Origin: Canibacter sp052085365
GTDB taxonomy: Bacteria > Actinomycetota > Actinomycetes > Actinomycetales > Microbacteriaceae
DNA: 33,470 bases
Direction of reading: 5' to 3'
NCBI GenBank assembly: GCA_052085365.1
Contig: JBQDFP010000022.1
Location: 1-33,470, forward strand
Below the pieces are notes generated by a model that made no database searches, was not told where the DNA came from, and saw only the letters and a program-made list of their open reading frames with translations. Positions within the stretch are counted from its first letter, which is position 1; the number at the start of each line of letters is the position of its first letter. Made by a program: the position numbers and the translations under genes. Positions 1-7,563 of the stretch are shown one piece after another.

Positions 1-51
1 CGCACTTGACTGGGGGTCAAGGGGTCGCAGGTTCAAATCCTGTCAGCCCGA
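1..51 (+). tRNA. tRNA-Pro(GGG), 5' part cut off by the window edge
   Basis: The anticodon stem CTTGA/TCAAG encloses a seven-base loop CTGGGGG, which places GGG at the anticodon. The T arm is GCAGG-TTCAAAT-CCTGT at 27-43. The 3' acceptor strand CAGCCCG is at 44-50, with discriminator A at 51 and no encoded CCA. The D arm and 5' acceptor strand lie outside the window. Confidence 0.93.
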
Positions 52-57
52 CAAATT

Positions 58-107
58 GTCCTGAGTCGCGTCATCGTTTACATACGAGGCGTGCCTCAGG
101 ACTTTTT
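58..107 (+). terminator. Rho-independent terminator of tRNA-Pro with an unusually long loop
   Basis: GTCCTGAG (58-65) pairs with CTCAGGAC (95-102) and is followed by TTTTT. The loop is 29 nt, far longer than the few bases usual for such a terminator. It holds most of one copy of the 21-bp repeat found again at the end of the neighbouring transposase remnant. Confidence 0.75.
63..83 (+). repeat. 21-bp direct repeat, copy 1 (in tRNA terminator loop)
   Basis: This copy matches 145-165 at 20 of 21 positions, differing only by T/G at position 79/161. On the opposite strand it starts TGTAAACGATG, resembling ends of IS481-type elements. It lies inside the terminator hairpin. Confidence 0.7.
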
Positions 108-133
108 CGTGGGTTCATGGCGTCGACGGTGAA

Positions 134-1010
134 CTAGCGTCGGCGAGTCGCGTCATCGTTGACATGGCTGGAGCGGCTTTTGGGGTTGATTGTGTATTCG
201 CCGAGGATTTTTCCAGTTTCGCGGTCATTAGTGTTGGTTTTGCCGTTATGGATGGGCATTAGGGCGGGTAGGCCTTCAAACGCTCGTCCAACGCCGAAGG
301 TCGGAGTTTGGCCGCGGAGTGCCCGGTGGCGGCGTTGCGTGTTATACCAGTTGTGGAACTGGGTGAGTTGTGTTTGGACTGGCCGGGCAAACCGTTATTT
401 TACAAAATACTGTAGGTGTTGAGGAGCTTCTCGAACCTTCCTTTGCCGCCTTTCGAGTCGGTGTGGTGAGTACCAGTTCGTTGTCGGTAATTGTGGGCAT
501 AGGTGGCCCGTAGATGGCGATGAGTTCAAGGAGTGTGTCTGCGACCTGAGCTTGGTGGACGCGGCGCTGGTTCTGATGCCGATGAGGTAACGGGAATGAC
601 CGTCGAGGAAGTCTAATATTTCGACTCTGATGCCGTTGTTGAGGAACTAGTGGGTGATGTCAGCTTGCCAGCATTCGTTGGGGAGTTCTGCTTCGAAACG
701 GGTGTAGGAGTTGCGGGGGCATTTCTTGGGTGCTGCCGTGATGAGGCAGTCGGTGTGGAGGATGCGTCTGATGGTAGAGATGGCTGGTGCGGTATGGCCT
801 TCGCGTGTGAGTTGCCAGGCAATGGTAGCCGGTCCCGCATCGGCGCCTTGCCGTGTGAAGAGTGTGCGGGGAGCGTGATGATGCGTGCTCGAATGATGTC
901 TGGGGTGCGGCGGGACCTGGTATGTGGTGCTTTGGAACGAGTCACTCGACGCTGCTACTTGTGTCTGCGAGCGTGCAGCACGCAATCAACGTCTAATAGT
1001 CGGCTTCTGT
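134..1010 (-). pseudogene. Decayed IS481-family transposase
   Basis: Reading the minus strand gives a recognisable IS481-type transposase in pieces. First comes the N-terminal helix-turn-helix linker with GPATIAWQL. Next is RFEAELPNECWQADITH, the start of the DDE domain, followed by a TAG where tryptophan is expected (near 651). Then come FLNNGIRVEILDFLDGHSRY, QVADTLLELIAIYGPP and, after further frame changes, WYNTQRRHRALRGQTP and the C-terminal tail. At least three frameshifts and one nonsense codon are visible. Between the HRAL motif and the GRAFEG tail the protein is shorter than the family, so an internal deletion is likely. It cannot make a working enzyme. Small open frames in this stretch on either strand are fragments or shadows of it. 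It sits directly beside tRNA-Pro and reads toward it. Confidence 0.85.
145..165 (+). repeat. 21-bp direct repeat, copy 2 (3' end of transposase remnant)
   Basis: This is the second copy of the repeat at 63-83, 82 bp away and in the same orientation. It overlaps the last codons of the decayed minus-strand transposase. Both copies have the same orientation, so they are not the two inverted ends of one intact element. Confidence 0.7.
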
Positions 1011-1306
1011 GATAGACGAGTACGCGTCTGCCCGGCAGTGGGGTCTCGCACCGTCTGTATCTTGTTCCCGACGGCGCCCTATCATATCTGCGGGGCGCCG
1101 AGCGCACGACGAAACATCACGTTTTGTTAACTATATGATCGTGCGGTGGACATGCTTGTGAAAGCGAGGATTTCGATCCGGCAAAGGTCGCATGATGGTG
1201 CCGATAGAACTGGCTTAACATGCGAGTGCGCGGTATCTGCGGGTTCTCCGGGTATTCCGGGATCACGGTTGAAGAGTCCGGAAGGTCTCGGTAACTTAAC
1301 GATCAT
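1011..1306. other. Gene-free stretch upstream of ectA
   Basis: I see no convincing gene here. Open frames at 1127-1387 (minus) and 1146-1493 (plus) carry no recognisable motifs and run into ectA. The stretch probably holds the ectoine promoter region. An AT-rich TATGAT at 1134-1139 is another possible -10 hexamer but has a poor -35 partner. Confidence 0.5.
1269..1297 (+). promoter_or_regulatory. Candidate ectA promoter
   Basis: TTGAAG (1269-1274), a 17-bp spacer and TAACTT (1292-1297) end 9 nt before the ectA ATG. No Shine-Dalgarno sits at the usual distance; the nearest purine run, GGAAGG, is about 20 nt upstream. A start of transcription at or next to the ATG would make ectA leaderless. 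Confidence 0.4.
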
Positions 1307-1897
1307 ATGTCTGCGACTCAATCCATTACGAATGTCCAAGTCAAGAGTGACTCCACCGAACGCATTGTCGTTCCCGGGTCCCACCATGCGGCCGAGATGT
1401 GGCGAATCGCGCGCGACTCGGTCACGCTCGACCTCAATCCCTCATATGCATACCTCGTGTACTGCCGCGACTTCAGCAAAACCACTCGTGTAGCGATGGT
1501 CGACGGAAGGATCGTCGGCTATGTCATGGGCCACATCAGGCCCGAGAAACCGCGTCACCTGTTCGTGTGGCAGATCGCCGTTGACGACAGCCACCGCGGT
1601 CATGGCCTTGCCGGGCAGTTGCTAGACGCACTGTTCGGAGACCTGGCGGCCTCCGAAGGAATCCACTCGATCGAGACTACGATCACAGATGACAACACGG
1701 CCTCGCAAAAGCTGTTCGCGTCGTTTGCCCGTCGCTGGCAAAAGGCTCCGATGACGGTCGATCCGCTCTTTGAAGCCCAGCACTTCCCTGACAGTCACGA
1801 CGCTGAGCAGCTCTATGAGATCGGGCCGATCTTTGTCGACGACGAGCCGCTCGCTGAGATCGCGCAAGACCGCGACCTCGCCAATTCGCTCAGCTGA
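1307..1897 (+). CDS. ectA: L-2,4-diaminobutyrate N-gamma-acetyltransferase EctA
   Basis: EctA transfers acetyl from acetyl-CoA to the gamma-amino group of L-2,4-diaminobutyrate. This is the second step of ectoine synthesis in the cytoplasm. The 196-residue protein is a single GNAT domain. It shows WRIARDS and NPSYAYLVYCRDF near the start, a core VAMVDGRIVGYVMGH, and the acetyl-CoA loop IAVDDSHRGHGLAGQLL. The ETTITDDNTAS motif typical of EctA follows. The length is at the upper end for the family, with a poorly conserved N-terminal extension of about 20 residues and a C-terminal tail. It is first in an ectABC cluster. The gap to ectB is 140 bp, wider than the ectB-ectC overlap. Motifs and neighbours agree, so the call is firm; the exact start is less certain because no Shine-Dalgarno is seen. 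Confidence 0.95.
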   Translation: MSATQSITNVQVKSDSTERIVVPGSHHAAEMWRIARDSVTLDLNPSYAYLVYCRDFSKTTRVAMVDGRIVGYVMGHIRPEKPRHLFVWQIAVDDSHRGHGLAGQLLDALFGDLAASEGIHSIETTITDDNTASQKLFASFARRWQKAPMTVDPLFEAQHFPDSHDAEQLYEIGPIFVDDEPLAEIAQDRDLANSLS

Positions 1898-1905
1898 CGA
1901 CTTAT

Positions 1906-1926
1906 GAGGGCAGCGTGCATGCCCTC
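1906..1926 (+). other. Hairpin in the ectA-ectB gap
   Basis: GAGGGCA and TGCCCTC form a 7-bp stem with a 7-nt loop, 8 bp after the ectA stop. There is no T-run after it, so it is not a standard terminator. It could modulate transcript stability or read-through between ectA and ectB. Confidence 0.4.
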
Positions 1927-2037
1927 CGGCGTACTGCGGAAGCTAAATCCGTAGCATCCGCGTGCGCCGTTCATCAGAGCTCCTCACACGAGCTCACGAG
2001 AAAAGCTCACTACATCCTTACAATGGAAGGAATCGCG

Positions 2038-3351
2038 ATGTCCCCTATTTCTGATGCCGTTATTGCCATGGAATCCGAGGTACGCGGCTATTCCCGCTCG
2101 TGGCCCGCAGTATTTGACCGCGCGGTCGGTAGCCATATCTATGACGAAGACGGTCGCGAATACATCGACTTCTTTGCCGGCGCCGGGGCGCTCAACTACG
2201 GCCACAACAACCCGACGCTCAAGAAAATACTGATCGATTACATCAGCGACGACCGAGTCATGCACTCGCTCGACATGTTCACAACCGCCCGTCAGGAATT
2301 CATCCAGACCTTCAACGACGTCATTCTCACACCACGTGGTCTTGACTATACGCTCGCGTTCCCGGGCCCGGGCGGAACCCAGGCGACCGAAGCGGCTCTC
2401 AAGCTCGCCCGCAAATACACAGGGCGGGAGACGGTCATTAGCTTCACGAACGGCTTTCACGGTATGACGCTCGGAGCGCTAGCAGTCACCGGCAACTCTC
2501 TCAAGCGCAGTGGCGCGGGCATTCCACTGTCGCACGCGACGCCCATGCCGTATGACAACTATTGCGACGACTATTCCGATTTCGGATACCTTGAACGTCT
2601 GCTCACCGACAGCGGCAGTGGCCTCGACAAGCCTGCGGCCGTCATCGTCGAAACGGTGCAGGGCGAAGGCGGCATCAATCCGGCCCGGTACGAATGGCTG
2701 CAGAATCTCGAGAAGCTCTGCAAGAAACACGAGATTCTGCTCATCATCGACGACGTGCAGATGGGCTGCGGACGCACCGGCACGTTCTTCAGCTTCGAAG
2801 AGGCCGGTATTGAACCCGATATGGTGTGCCTCTCGAAGTCGATCTCTGGCTACGGCATCCCGATGGCCCTCACACTGCTCAAACCCGAACTCGACGTGTG
2901 GGAGCCGGGTGAGCACAACGGCACCTTCCGCGGTATCAGCGCCGGGTTCGCGACGGCCACTGCGACGATCCGCGAGTACTGGTCCGACGACGCATTCACG
3001 CAGAGCATTCAGGCGAAGGCTGAGACCGTCGCACAGCGATTCCAATCCTTCGTCGAGATGACGCCTGGTCTCACGATCGCCGCGAAAGGCCGCGGCTTGG
3101 CGCGCGGTATCGAGATGGCCAGCGGCGAGCTCGCCGATGCAGTGTGCGAGGAGGCCTTCACCAATGGGCTCCTGGTCGAGACGGCAGGATCCGAAGGTGA
3201 AGTGGTCAAACTGCTGGCGGCACTGACCATACCCGAAGATGTGCTCGAAACCGGGCTCGACATCCTGGAGAGCGCGATCGCCACCGTCGCATCCCGTGAA
3301 CTCGCCGATTCGGCATCCACTATCCCCGCGGCAGAAGAGACCAACGCATGA
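2038..3351 (+). CDS. ectB: Diaminobutyrate--2-oxoglutarate aminotransferase EctB
   Basis: EctB is a PLP-dependent class III aminotransferase. It converts L-aspartate-beta-semialdehyde to L-2,4-diaminobutyrate with glutamate as donor, the first committed step to ectoine. The 437-residue protein shows FFAGAGALNYGHNNP near the N-terminus. PGPGGTQATEAALKLAR and TNGFHGMTLGALAVTGN follow, then the cofactor aspartate in IIDDVQMGCGRTG. The PLP lysine is in CLSKSISGYG (about K267). I chose the ATG at 2038 because GGAAGGA lies 7 nt before it. In-frame starts at 2023 and 1915 would put this Shine-Dalgarno inside the gene or add a non-conserved leader. The C-terminus has a slightly extended Ala/Ser-rich tail. 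The stop overlaps ectC by four bases. Confidence 0.96.
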   Translation: MSPISDAVIAMESEVRGYSRSWPAVFDRAVGSHIYDEDGREYIDFFAGAGALNYGHNNPTLKKILIDYISDDRVMHSLDMFTTARQEFIQTFNDVILTPRGLDYTLAFPGPGGTQATEAALKLARKYTGRETVISFTNGFHGMTLGALAVTGNSLKRSGAGIPLSHATPMPYDNYCDDYSDFGYLERLLTDSGSGLDKPAAVIVETVQGEGGINPARYEWLQNLEKLCKKHEILLIIDDVQMGCGRTGTFFSFEEAGIEPDMVCLSKSISGYGIPMALTLLKPELDVWEPGEHNGTFRGISAGFATATATIREYWSDDAFTQSIQAKAETVAQRFQSFVEMTPGLTIAAKGRGLARGIEMASGELADAVCEEAFTNGLLVETAGSEGEVVKLLAALTIPEDVLETGLDILESAIATVASRELADSASTIPAAEETNA

Positions 3352-3749
3352 TCGTTCGCAGCCTGACCGAGGTTGAAGACACCGACGCCGACATTAGGAG
3401 CGAGCACTGGCGCAGTAAGCGCATCATCCTCGCCAAGGAAGGCGCCGGATTCTCGGTTCACGAGACCACGCTCTACGCCGGCACCGAGAGCGAATTTTGG
3501 TACGCGAATCACATCGAGGCGGTATTTATCACTCAGGGCGAGGGTACCATCACCGACAAGGCCACTGGCGAGACCTACGAGCTCACGCCGGGCACGATCT
3601 ACTTGCTGAACGATCACGACCAGCACATTGTGCGTCCGCGTACCGAGATCAAATGCGTTTGCGTGTTCAACCCGCCGGTGACCGGGCGCGAAGTACACGA
3701 TGAGAACGGCGTGTATCCGCTGGTCACCGAGGCGTCCGCCAGTGCGTAG
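3348..3749 (+). CDS. ectC: L-ectoine synthase EctC
   Basis: EctC is a metal-dependent cupin-fold dehydratase that cyclises N-gamma-acetyl-diaminobutyrate to ectoine. The 133-residue length is typical. Visible family motifs are the N-terminal MIVRSLTEV, the cupin core FWYANHIEAVFITQGEG and the second half LTPGTIYLLNDHDQHIVR. FNPPVTGREVHDENGVYPL follows near the C-terminus. The start ATG overlaps the ectB stop as ATGA, so the two are translationally coupled. No ectoine hydroxylase (ectD) or aspartokinase follows; the next sequence is an insertion-sequence scrap. The product therefore appears to be ectoine, unless ectD lies elsewhere. Confidence 0.96.
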   Translation: MIVRSLTEVEDTDADIRSEHWRSKRIILAKEGAGFSVHETTLYAGTESEFWYANHIEAVFITQGEGTITDKATGETYELTPGTIYLLNDHDQHIVRPRTEIKCVCVFNPPVTGREVHDENGVYPLVTEASASA

Positions 3750-4019
3750 ACGCGCCTGCGTAGTGCTTCATTTGATTATGCCCGCGGAACGAGTTTAGCG
3801 CGTGCGTTTGTTGCGTGCGGATTTGATGCTGGCTCTCACGTCGGGGGTTTTCATGAGATCTGCAGCTTCGAGGGCGCGTGTTTTATTTGCCGCGAAATTA
3901 TATGCGATTCTTGGCGAGCCGTCAGCCGGTGAAGTCTGATTGCCACATTTCGTTGGGTTGCGCGCACTCAGTGTGATGCTCGAGAGCCGATGTCTAGGTT
4001 CCGTTCAGATCTTCGCTAG
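3750..4019. other. Degenerate spacer after ectC
   Basis: Between ectC and the MFS pseudogene there is no intact gene. On the minus strand a transposase scrap ends at 3922. A further open stretch toward 3800, ending ARNKRTR, has no motif I recognise. I see no good terminator hairpin for ectABC here. Confidence 0.5.
3922..3986 (-). pseudogene. Second IS481-type transposase remnant
   Basis: The minus strand reads ALEHHTECAQPNEMWQSDFTG followed by TGA. PNEMWQSDFT is the conserved start of the DDE domain in IS481-type transposases, usually continuing HW. It parallels PNECWQADITH in the larger pseudogene at 134-1010 but differs in sequence. It is therefore probably a different element or an older copy. 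Only about 20 codons survive. Confidence 0.65.
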
Positions 4020-5115
4020 TTAGTGCGCGGTCTCCGAGACGTCTCTTCCTTTCGGGGTGAGTAGAAAGACCAGGACTGCGGCGAGCAGCATGATGCCGCC
4101 GCCAATGATCCCCGCGACCTGCATAGAGTCGGCGAACGCGACGCCCGCTGAAGTGAGGAGTTCGGGCATGGAGAGTTGCTGTGACACTGCTGCCGCGGCG
4201 CCAAGAGAGTCGAGTACTTCGGGAACGAGGCGTTTATCTGCTGTCGCGACTGACGTGAGTAACCCCGAGCCTGTGAGTTCAACACGATACAAGACGGAGG
4301 TGATACTACCGAGCACGGCTCTCGCACCGATCCACCTTGGCCAGTGGGGGAGCGGAAAGTGACGCAATCGCGCTCGCAATTGCAACAGGGAATAAGCGAA
4401 CACCAGCCTGAACGGGGCTCGCTCCGCCAACAATCTGTATCCATTGTGCGAGCAGCAGCAATGCCGTAGCGATGGCGAAAGTGGACCCGAGCGCGGCAAT
4501 GATGCCCGCGGAGAATGGCCGGTTTCGGAACAATCCTATGTCCAGGAGCGGTGCGCTGCTGCGCAGGCACCGGATAATGAACCAGGCGAGCAGGGCAAAA
4601 CCGATGAACAGTGCTATTACGGCTTCGGGCACGAGAAGGCTTTCTTCTCCGCCGAATATTTTGATTGCCCACACTACGAGTGACATGCCATGAGAAGTGT
4701 TCGAGCAGCATGCCTCCGAAGAGAGGGCCGACTGCGGCGCCGAGCCCGGACACGGCAGCCCAGATGCTTAACGCGGTCGCGCGTTCCCGCGGGCTGGTGA
4801 AGATCACACGAATGAGGGACAGCGTCGTGGGCATGATCATTGCTCCACCGATGCCGAGAAGAGCACGAATCGTGATGACAGCTTCGGGTGTTTCAGTGAT
4901 GAGCACGCCGAGCGAGGCAACCGCGAATATCGAGTACCCGAGCATCAGCATGCGTTTTCGGCCGAAGCAGTCGGCGATGGCAGCGAACGAAACAAGCAGC
5001 CCGGCTTGTATCAGTGAGTAGATGTCGATGATCCACAATTGCTGGGTTGAGGTGGGGCTGAGTCCCGCCGTCATTTGGGGGAGCGCAATGTTCAAAATCG
5101 TCATGTCCATATCAC
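4020..5115 (-). pseudogene. Decayed MFS drug-efflux transporter (DHA2/EmrB-QacA type, 14-TM)
   Basis: The minus strand encodes pieces of a 14-helix multidrug MFS transporter in changing frames. The first frame runs from DMDMTILNIALPQ through DCFGRKRMLMLG and GPLFGGMLLEHFSWH. Near 4690 it jumps to another frame at LVVWAIKIFGGEE. About 50 residues expected between these points are missing. The second frame continues to DIGLFRNRPFSAG and ends near 4350. The third resumes at WIGARAVLGS and ends PKGRDVSETAH, again with much of the C-terminal helices missing. The residues before transmembrane helix 1 are also lost. Two frameshifts and at least two deletions make it non-functional. Its 5' edge abuts the promoter of the lipoprotein gene, suggesting that the upstream end was removed by a rearrangement. 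Confidence 0.85.
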
Positions 5116-5148
5116 TGAAGACTGTGTACCGTGGCGTGCTCGGGTCGG

Positions 5149-5154
5149 TACAAT
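5149..5154 (+). promoter_or_regulatory. -10 hexamer of the lipoprotein gene
   Basis: TACAAT matches five of six consensus bases and ends six nucleotides before the ATG at 5161. No Shine-Dalgarno is present, so the transcript is probably leaderless. The -35 region is weak. Confidence 0.5.
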
Positions 5155-5160
5155 CCGAGC

Positions 5161-6012
5161 ATGCCACAAGCAAAAAAGCTCAATGCGCTCGTGTTCGCTA
5201 GTGTGCTGCTCGGCGCAGCCTGCTTGACTGCCTGCAACACCGAAGGCACCGACGGTGACGACGCAGATACGTCAGAAGTCACTGAAGAAGAAGCAGGCCC
5301 CGAAAATCTCGACGACACTGATTTTGGGAATCTCACCTGGCAGTTCCGTCCCGGTGGGAATGCGGCAGAACTGGAGCGAGTTGACTTGGTCGATGGCAAA
5401 TCAACTGACGGGTCTGTGAACTATAAACTCGGTGAAGTCATCAGCACTGACCTCAACAGCGATGAGGTCGCTGACGCAGTGGTTCAGTTGACCCGGCTTG
5501 ACGGCAATGCCGTTGATGACCAATGGTATATGTGGATCGCAACTGATGAGGGCCCGGCGCAATCGACCTACCCTGTTGCGAACGAGGCCAATTGCGGCAC
5601 GGTCTTGCATTCGATCGAAGCGGCTGATGGCGGTGTGGAAATTCACGAAGCGCGTCGTTCCGTAGGAGATGAAAGGATCCCGTGCAGCGACTCGGGAACT
5701 GATGAACGCACTCGCACGGTCGCAGCCGTTGAAGCGAACAATTCAGGAGAGTGGTGGCCGGTGCAGATCGCCCCGATTGTTGGTTTTGGTGGGCTCTGCC
5801 CAATGACCACGCACCTCGAATCCTACCCAAATGAGAGCAAGCTCTATCCGGTTCCCGATACCGCAGTCGGCAATAGTATCTCAATTGACTCTCCCTCAGA
5901 AGTATTCGAAATTGAGTCGTGGGAAGCATACGGAGAATCATTGCCCGGCTGGACCCTTGCAGGGGTGCAAGAAGACGGCAACCAGGGGTGTGCGTGGGCG
6001 GAAACCCCATAG
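5161..6012 (+). CDS. Putative secreted lipoprotein of unknown function
   Basis: The 283-residue product begins MPQAKKLNAL and then a hydrophobic stretch ending LTAC. This is a lipobox with the modified cysteine at position 25, so it should be anchored to the outer face of the membrane. An acidic Asp/Glu/Thr-rich linker follows (about 26-50), typical of exported actinobacterial lipoproteins. The mature part has four further cysteines (NCGTV, PCSDS, LCPMT, GCAWA), enough for two disulphides. I recognise no catalytic motif or named family. I chose the ATG at 5161 over an in-frame start 30 bp upstream because it gives a proper signal peptide. It also sits six bases after a TACAAT hexamer. The gene stands alone, divergent from the decayed MFS gene. 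Confidence 0.85.
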   Translation: MPQAKKLNALVFASVLLGAACLTACNTEGTDGDDADTSEVTEEEAGPENLDDTDFGNLTWQFRPGGNAAELERVDLVDGKSTDGSVNYKLGEVISTDLNSDEVADAVVQLTRLDGNAVDDQWYMWIATDEGPAQSTYPVANEANCGTVLHSIEAADGGVEIHEARRSVGDERIPCSDSGTDERTRTVAAVEANNSGEWWPVQIAPIVGFGGLCPMTTHLESYPNESKLYPVPDTAVGNSISIDSPSEVFEIESWEAYGESLPGWTLAGVQEDGNQGCAWAETP

Positions 6013-6243
6013 CTTACCAACTTCGGACGACGGCGCTACCTTGTGCGGCGGCCTGCCAGGAGGAAAACCTAAACGAGGGCGCTCTTTGACAGAGGTTTGG
6101 GTGCGTATTCACACAGCGTGCTCGGTTTCTAATTCGCCTGAAACAACGAGACTCTATTTTACGGTGTTTGAGATCTTGCCCTACTGCCTTACGCGAATAG
6201 ATAGTTTGATAGCGTGGCAGCTCAACGATCGGTGGGATGAATT

Positions 6244-6762
6244 ATGAATACGAGACCTTCAGTAGGGCGACAAATCGTTATAGGTATCGTCCTTCTTGCA
6301 GCAGTTACGCTTATCGCGACTCTTGGCTCAGTTGCGACGATTCCGAACACCGATGGCTGGTATACAACGGTAGAAAAGGTCCCGTGGGATCCGCCCAACG
6401 CAGTATTCGGGCCAGTCTGGTCGGTGCTGTACTTTCTAATCGCTGTTGCGGGTTGGTTAATCTGGCGGGCCGGGTTTCAAGAAGGCCGACGCAATGCTGC
6501 AAAGCGAGTGCTCACCGTTTACGTGATCCAGCTCGTCTTGAACGGATTGTGGACGCCTGCGTTCTTCGCAGGGTACCCACTCCTTGGAGAGCCTGCGTGG
6601 TGGATCGCACTCGCCATCATTCTTGCACTCATCGGGTCGGTCATCTGGCTCATCGTCTCGGCCGCACAGTGGTCACGAATCTCGGTCTGGATCATGGCGC
6701 TGTACCTGCTGTGGTTGGTGTTTGCGACCTCACTCAATATTGGAATCATCGTGCTCAACTGA
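6244..6762 (+). CDS. tspO: TspO/MBR family membrane protein
   Basis: This 172-residue integral membrane protein belongs to the TspO/translocator family, which binds tetrapyrroles and cholesterol-like ligands. In bacteria it is linked to porphyrin handling and stress responses. Five hydrophobic helices are visible. Family motifs include WDPPNAVFGPVWSVLYFLIA after helix 1, LVLNGLWTPAFF in helix 3, and the C-terminal YLLWLVFATSLN. The ATG at 6244 has GTGGGATG about eight bases upstream as a weak Shine-Dalgarno. It precedes a DUF3817 gene with its own probable promoter, so the two need not be co-transcribed. The 230 bp upstream of the gene show no other coding signal. Confidence 0.92.
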   Translation: MNTRPSVGRQIVIGIVLLAAVTLIATLGSVATIPNTDGWYTTVEKVPWDPPNAVFGPVWSVLYFLIAVAGWLIWRAGFQEGRRNAAKRVLTVYVIQLVLNGLWTPAFFAGYPLLGEPAWWIALAIILALIGSVIWLIVSAAQWSRISVWIMALYLLWLVFATSLNIGIIVLN

Positions 6763-6886
6763 GTGCTCGTGCAAACCCCGGCAATTTCCCAACTCACCAC
6801 TGTTCAGATACTCACATCCACTGAACGTCTTTGAACGCCTCCAATCCGAATTGCTGCAGCTCACAGGCTGCGCCAAGCGCAACAGA

Positions 6887-6892
6887 TACGCT
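6887..6892 (+). promoter_or_regulatory. Candidate -10 hexamer of the first DUF3817 gene
   Basis: TACGCT ends seven nucleotides before the ATG at 6900 and no Shine-Dalgarno is visible. This is the same arrangement as at 5149 and 25307. The -35 partner is poor. Confidence 0.35.
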
Positions 6893-6899
6893 AGATTTC

Positions 6900-7355
6900 A
6901 TGACGCCCAGACTCCTATTTCGCACCTTTGCATTCGCCGAAGTCGTCACCTGGGCTGGCCTGATCACCGCGTTGATTTTGCGCGGAATAGGCGTCACAGA
7001 TCGTGGGGTGCCAATCGCCGGAGGTGTGCACGGCTTCGTATTCTTGTGCTACTGCGTCACGACAGTGTTTGTATGGGTGAACCAAAAATGGCGTGTTGGC
7101 ACCGGAATCTTGGGGCTCGCATGCTCGGTTATTCCGTTCGCGACGGTTCCCTTTGACCTTGGGGTTGATAAACGGGGAATGCTTGTCGGTGGCTGGAGGC
7201 TCGTGCCCGGAGGCGATGAACCTCACGGTTTTGTTGAGCATGTTCAGGCGTGGATCCTCCGTCACCTGCTGCTGTCAGTCGTCATACTGGTCGTGCTTGT
7301 GGCAGTAGTGTTCACCGTGCTGCTTTGGCTCGGCCCTCCAGTCGAACTCAGTTAG
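6900..7355 (+). CDS. DUF3817 family membrane protein
   Basis: This 151-residue protein starts MTPRLLFRTFAFAEVVTWAG. It has the DUF3817 pattern of a first helix with an AE.VTW motif, then GGVHGFVFLCYCVTTVFVW, a third helix around PFATVPFDLG, and here a long fourth C-terminal helix. The function of the family is unknown. A longer open frame begins at 6831, but its first 23 codons are not hydrophobic or conserved. The start at 6900 has a -10-like hexamer just upstream. A second, divergent DUF3817 protein is encoded at 29177-29656. The 208 bp after this gene, up to the convergent MgtC-family gene, contain nothing I can assign. Confidence 0.85.
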   Translation: MTPRLLFRTFAFAEVVTWAGLITALILRGIGVTDRGVPIAGGVHGFVFLCYCVTTVFVWVNQKWRVGTGILGLACSVIPFATVPFDLGVDKRGMLVGGWRLVPGGDEPHGFVEHVQAWILRHLLLSVVILVVLVAVVFTVLLWLGPPVELS

Positions 7356-7563
7356 TCAGTCGCACTGTCGTGAGCGGGCGAGAAGGCCGACGAGTCCACA
7401 ATGAGTTGTAACGCACTCACGCGGGCGTACTGCTAGGAATCAACGCCGGTGTGTGCGTCCCAGGATGATCTGCCGCGATGCCTCGAAGTGGGGTTGTTGT
7501 GAACATTGCTTGGCCCATGTGAACACGCTCATACCTTGCCCCCTCGACGACAATTGAGCGCTG

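Noticed and set aside
63..165. Possible CRISPR or att pair from the 21-bp repeats
   Set aside because: Only two copies exist, with one mismatch and no further spacers. Neither copy matches the tRNA 3' end, so they are not an att duplication of the tRNA.
159..422. Plus-strand 87-aa open frame next to tRNA-Pro
   Set aside because: It is antisense to the C-terminal part of the decayed IS481 transposase, whose motifs are visible on the minus strand.
650..1012. Plus-strand 120-aa open frame
   Set aside because: It is antisense to the transposase motifs PNECWQAD and GPATIAWQL; Cys/Gly-rich without motif.
1127..1387. Small open frames on both strands before ectA
   Set aside because: No conserved motif, no good ribosome site, and they run into ectA in other frames.
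2479..3045. 188-aa minus-strand open frame in ectB
   Set aside because: It is a shadow of a conserved aminotransferase gene with no domain of its own.
3009..3698. 229-aa minus-strand open frame across ectB and ectC
   Set aside because: It is antisense to two clear ectoine genes and would span their overlap; no motif.
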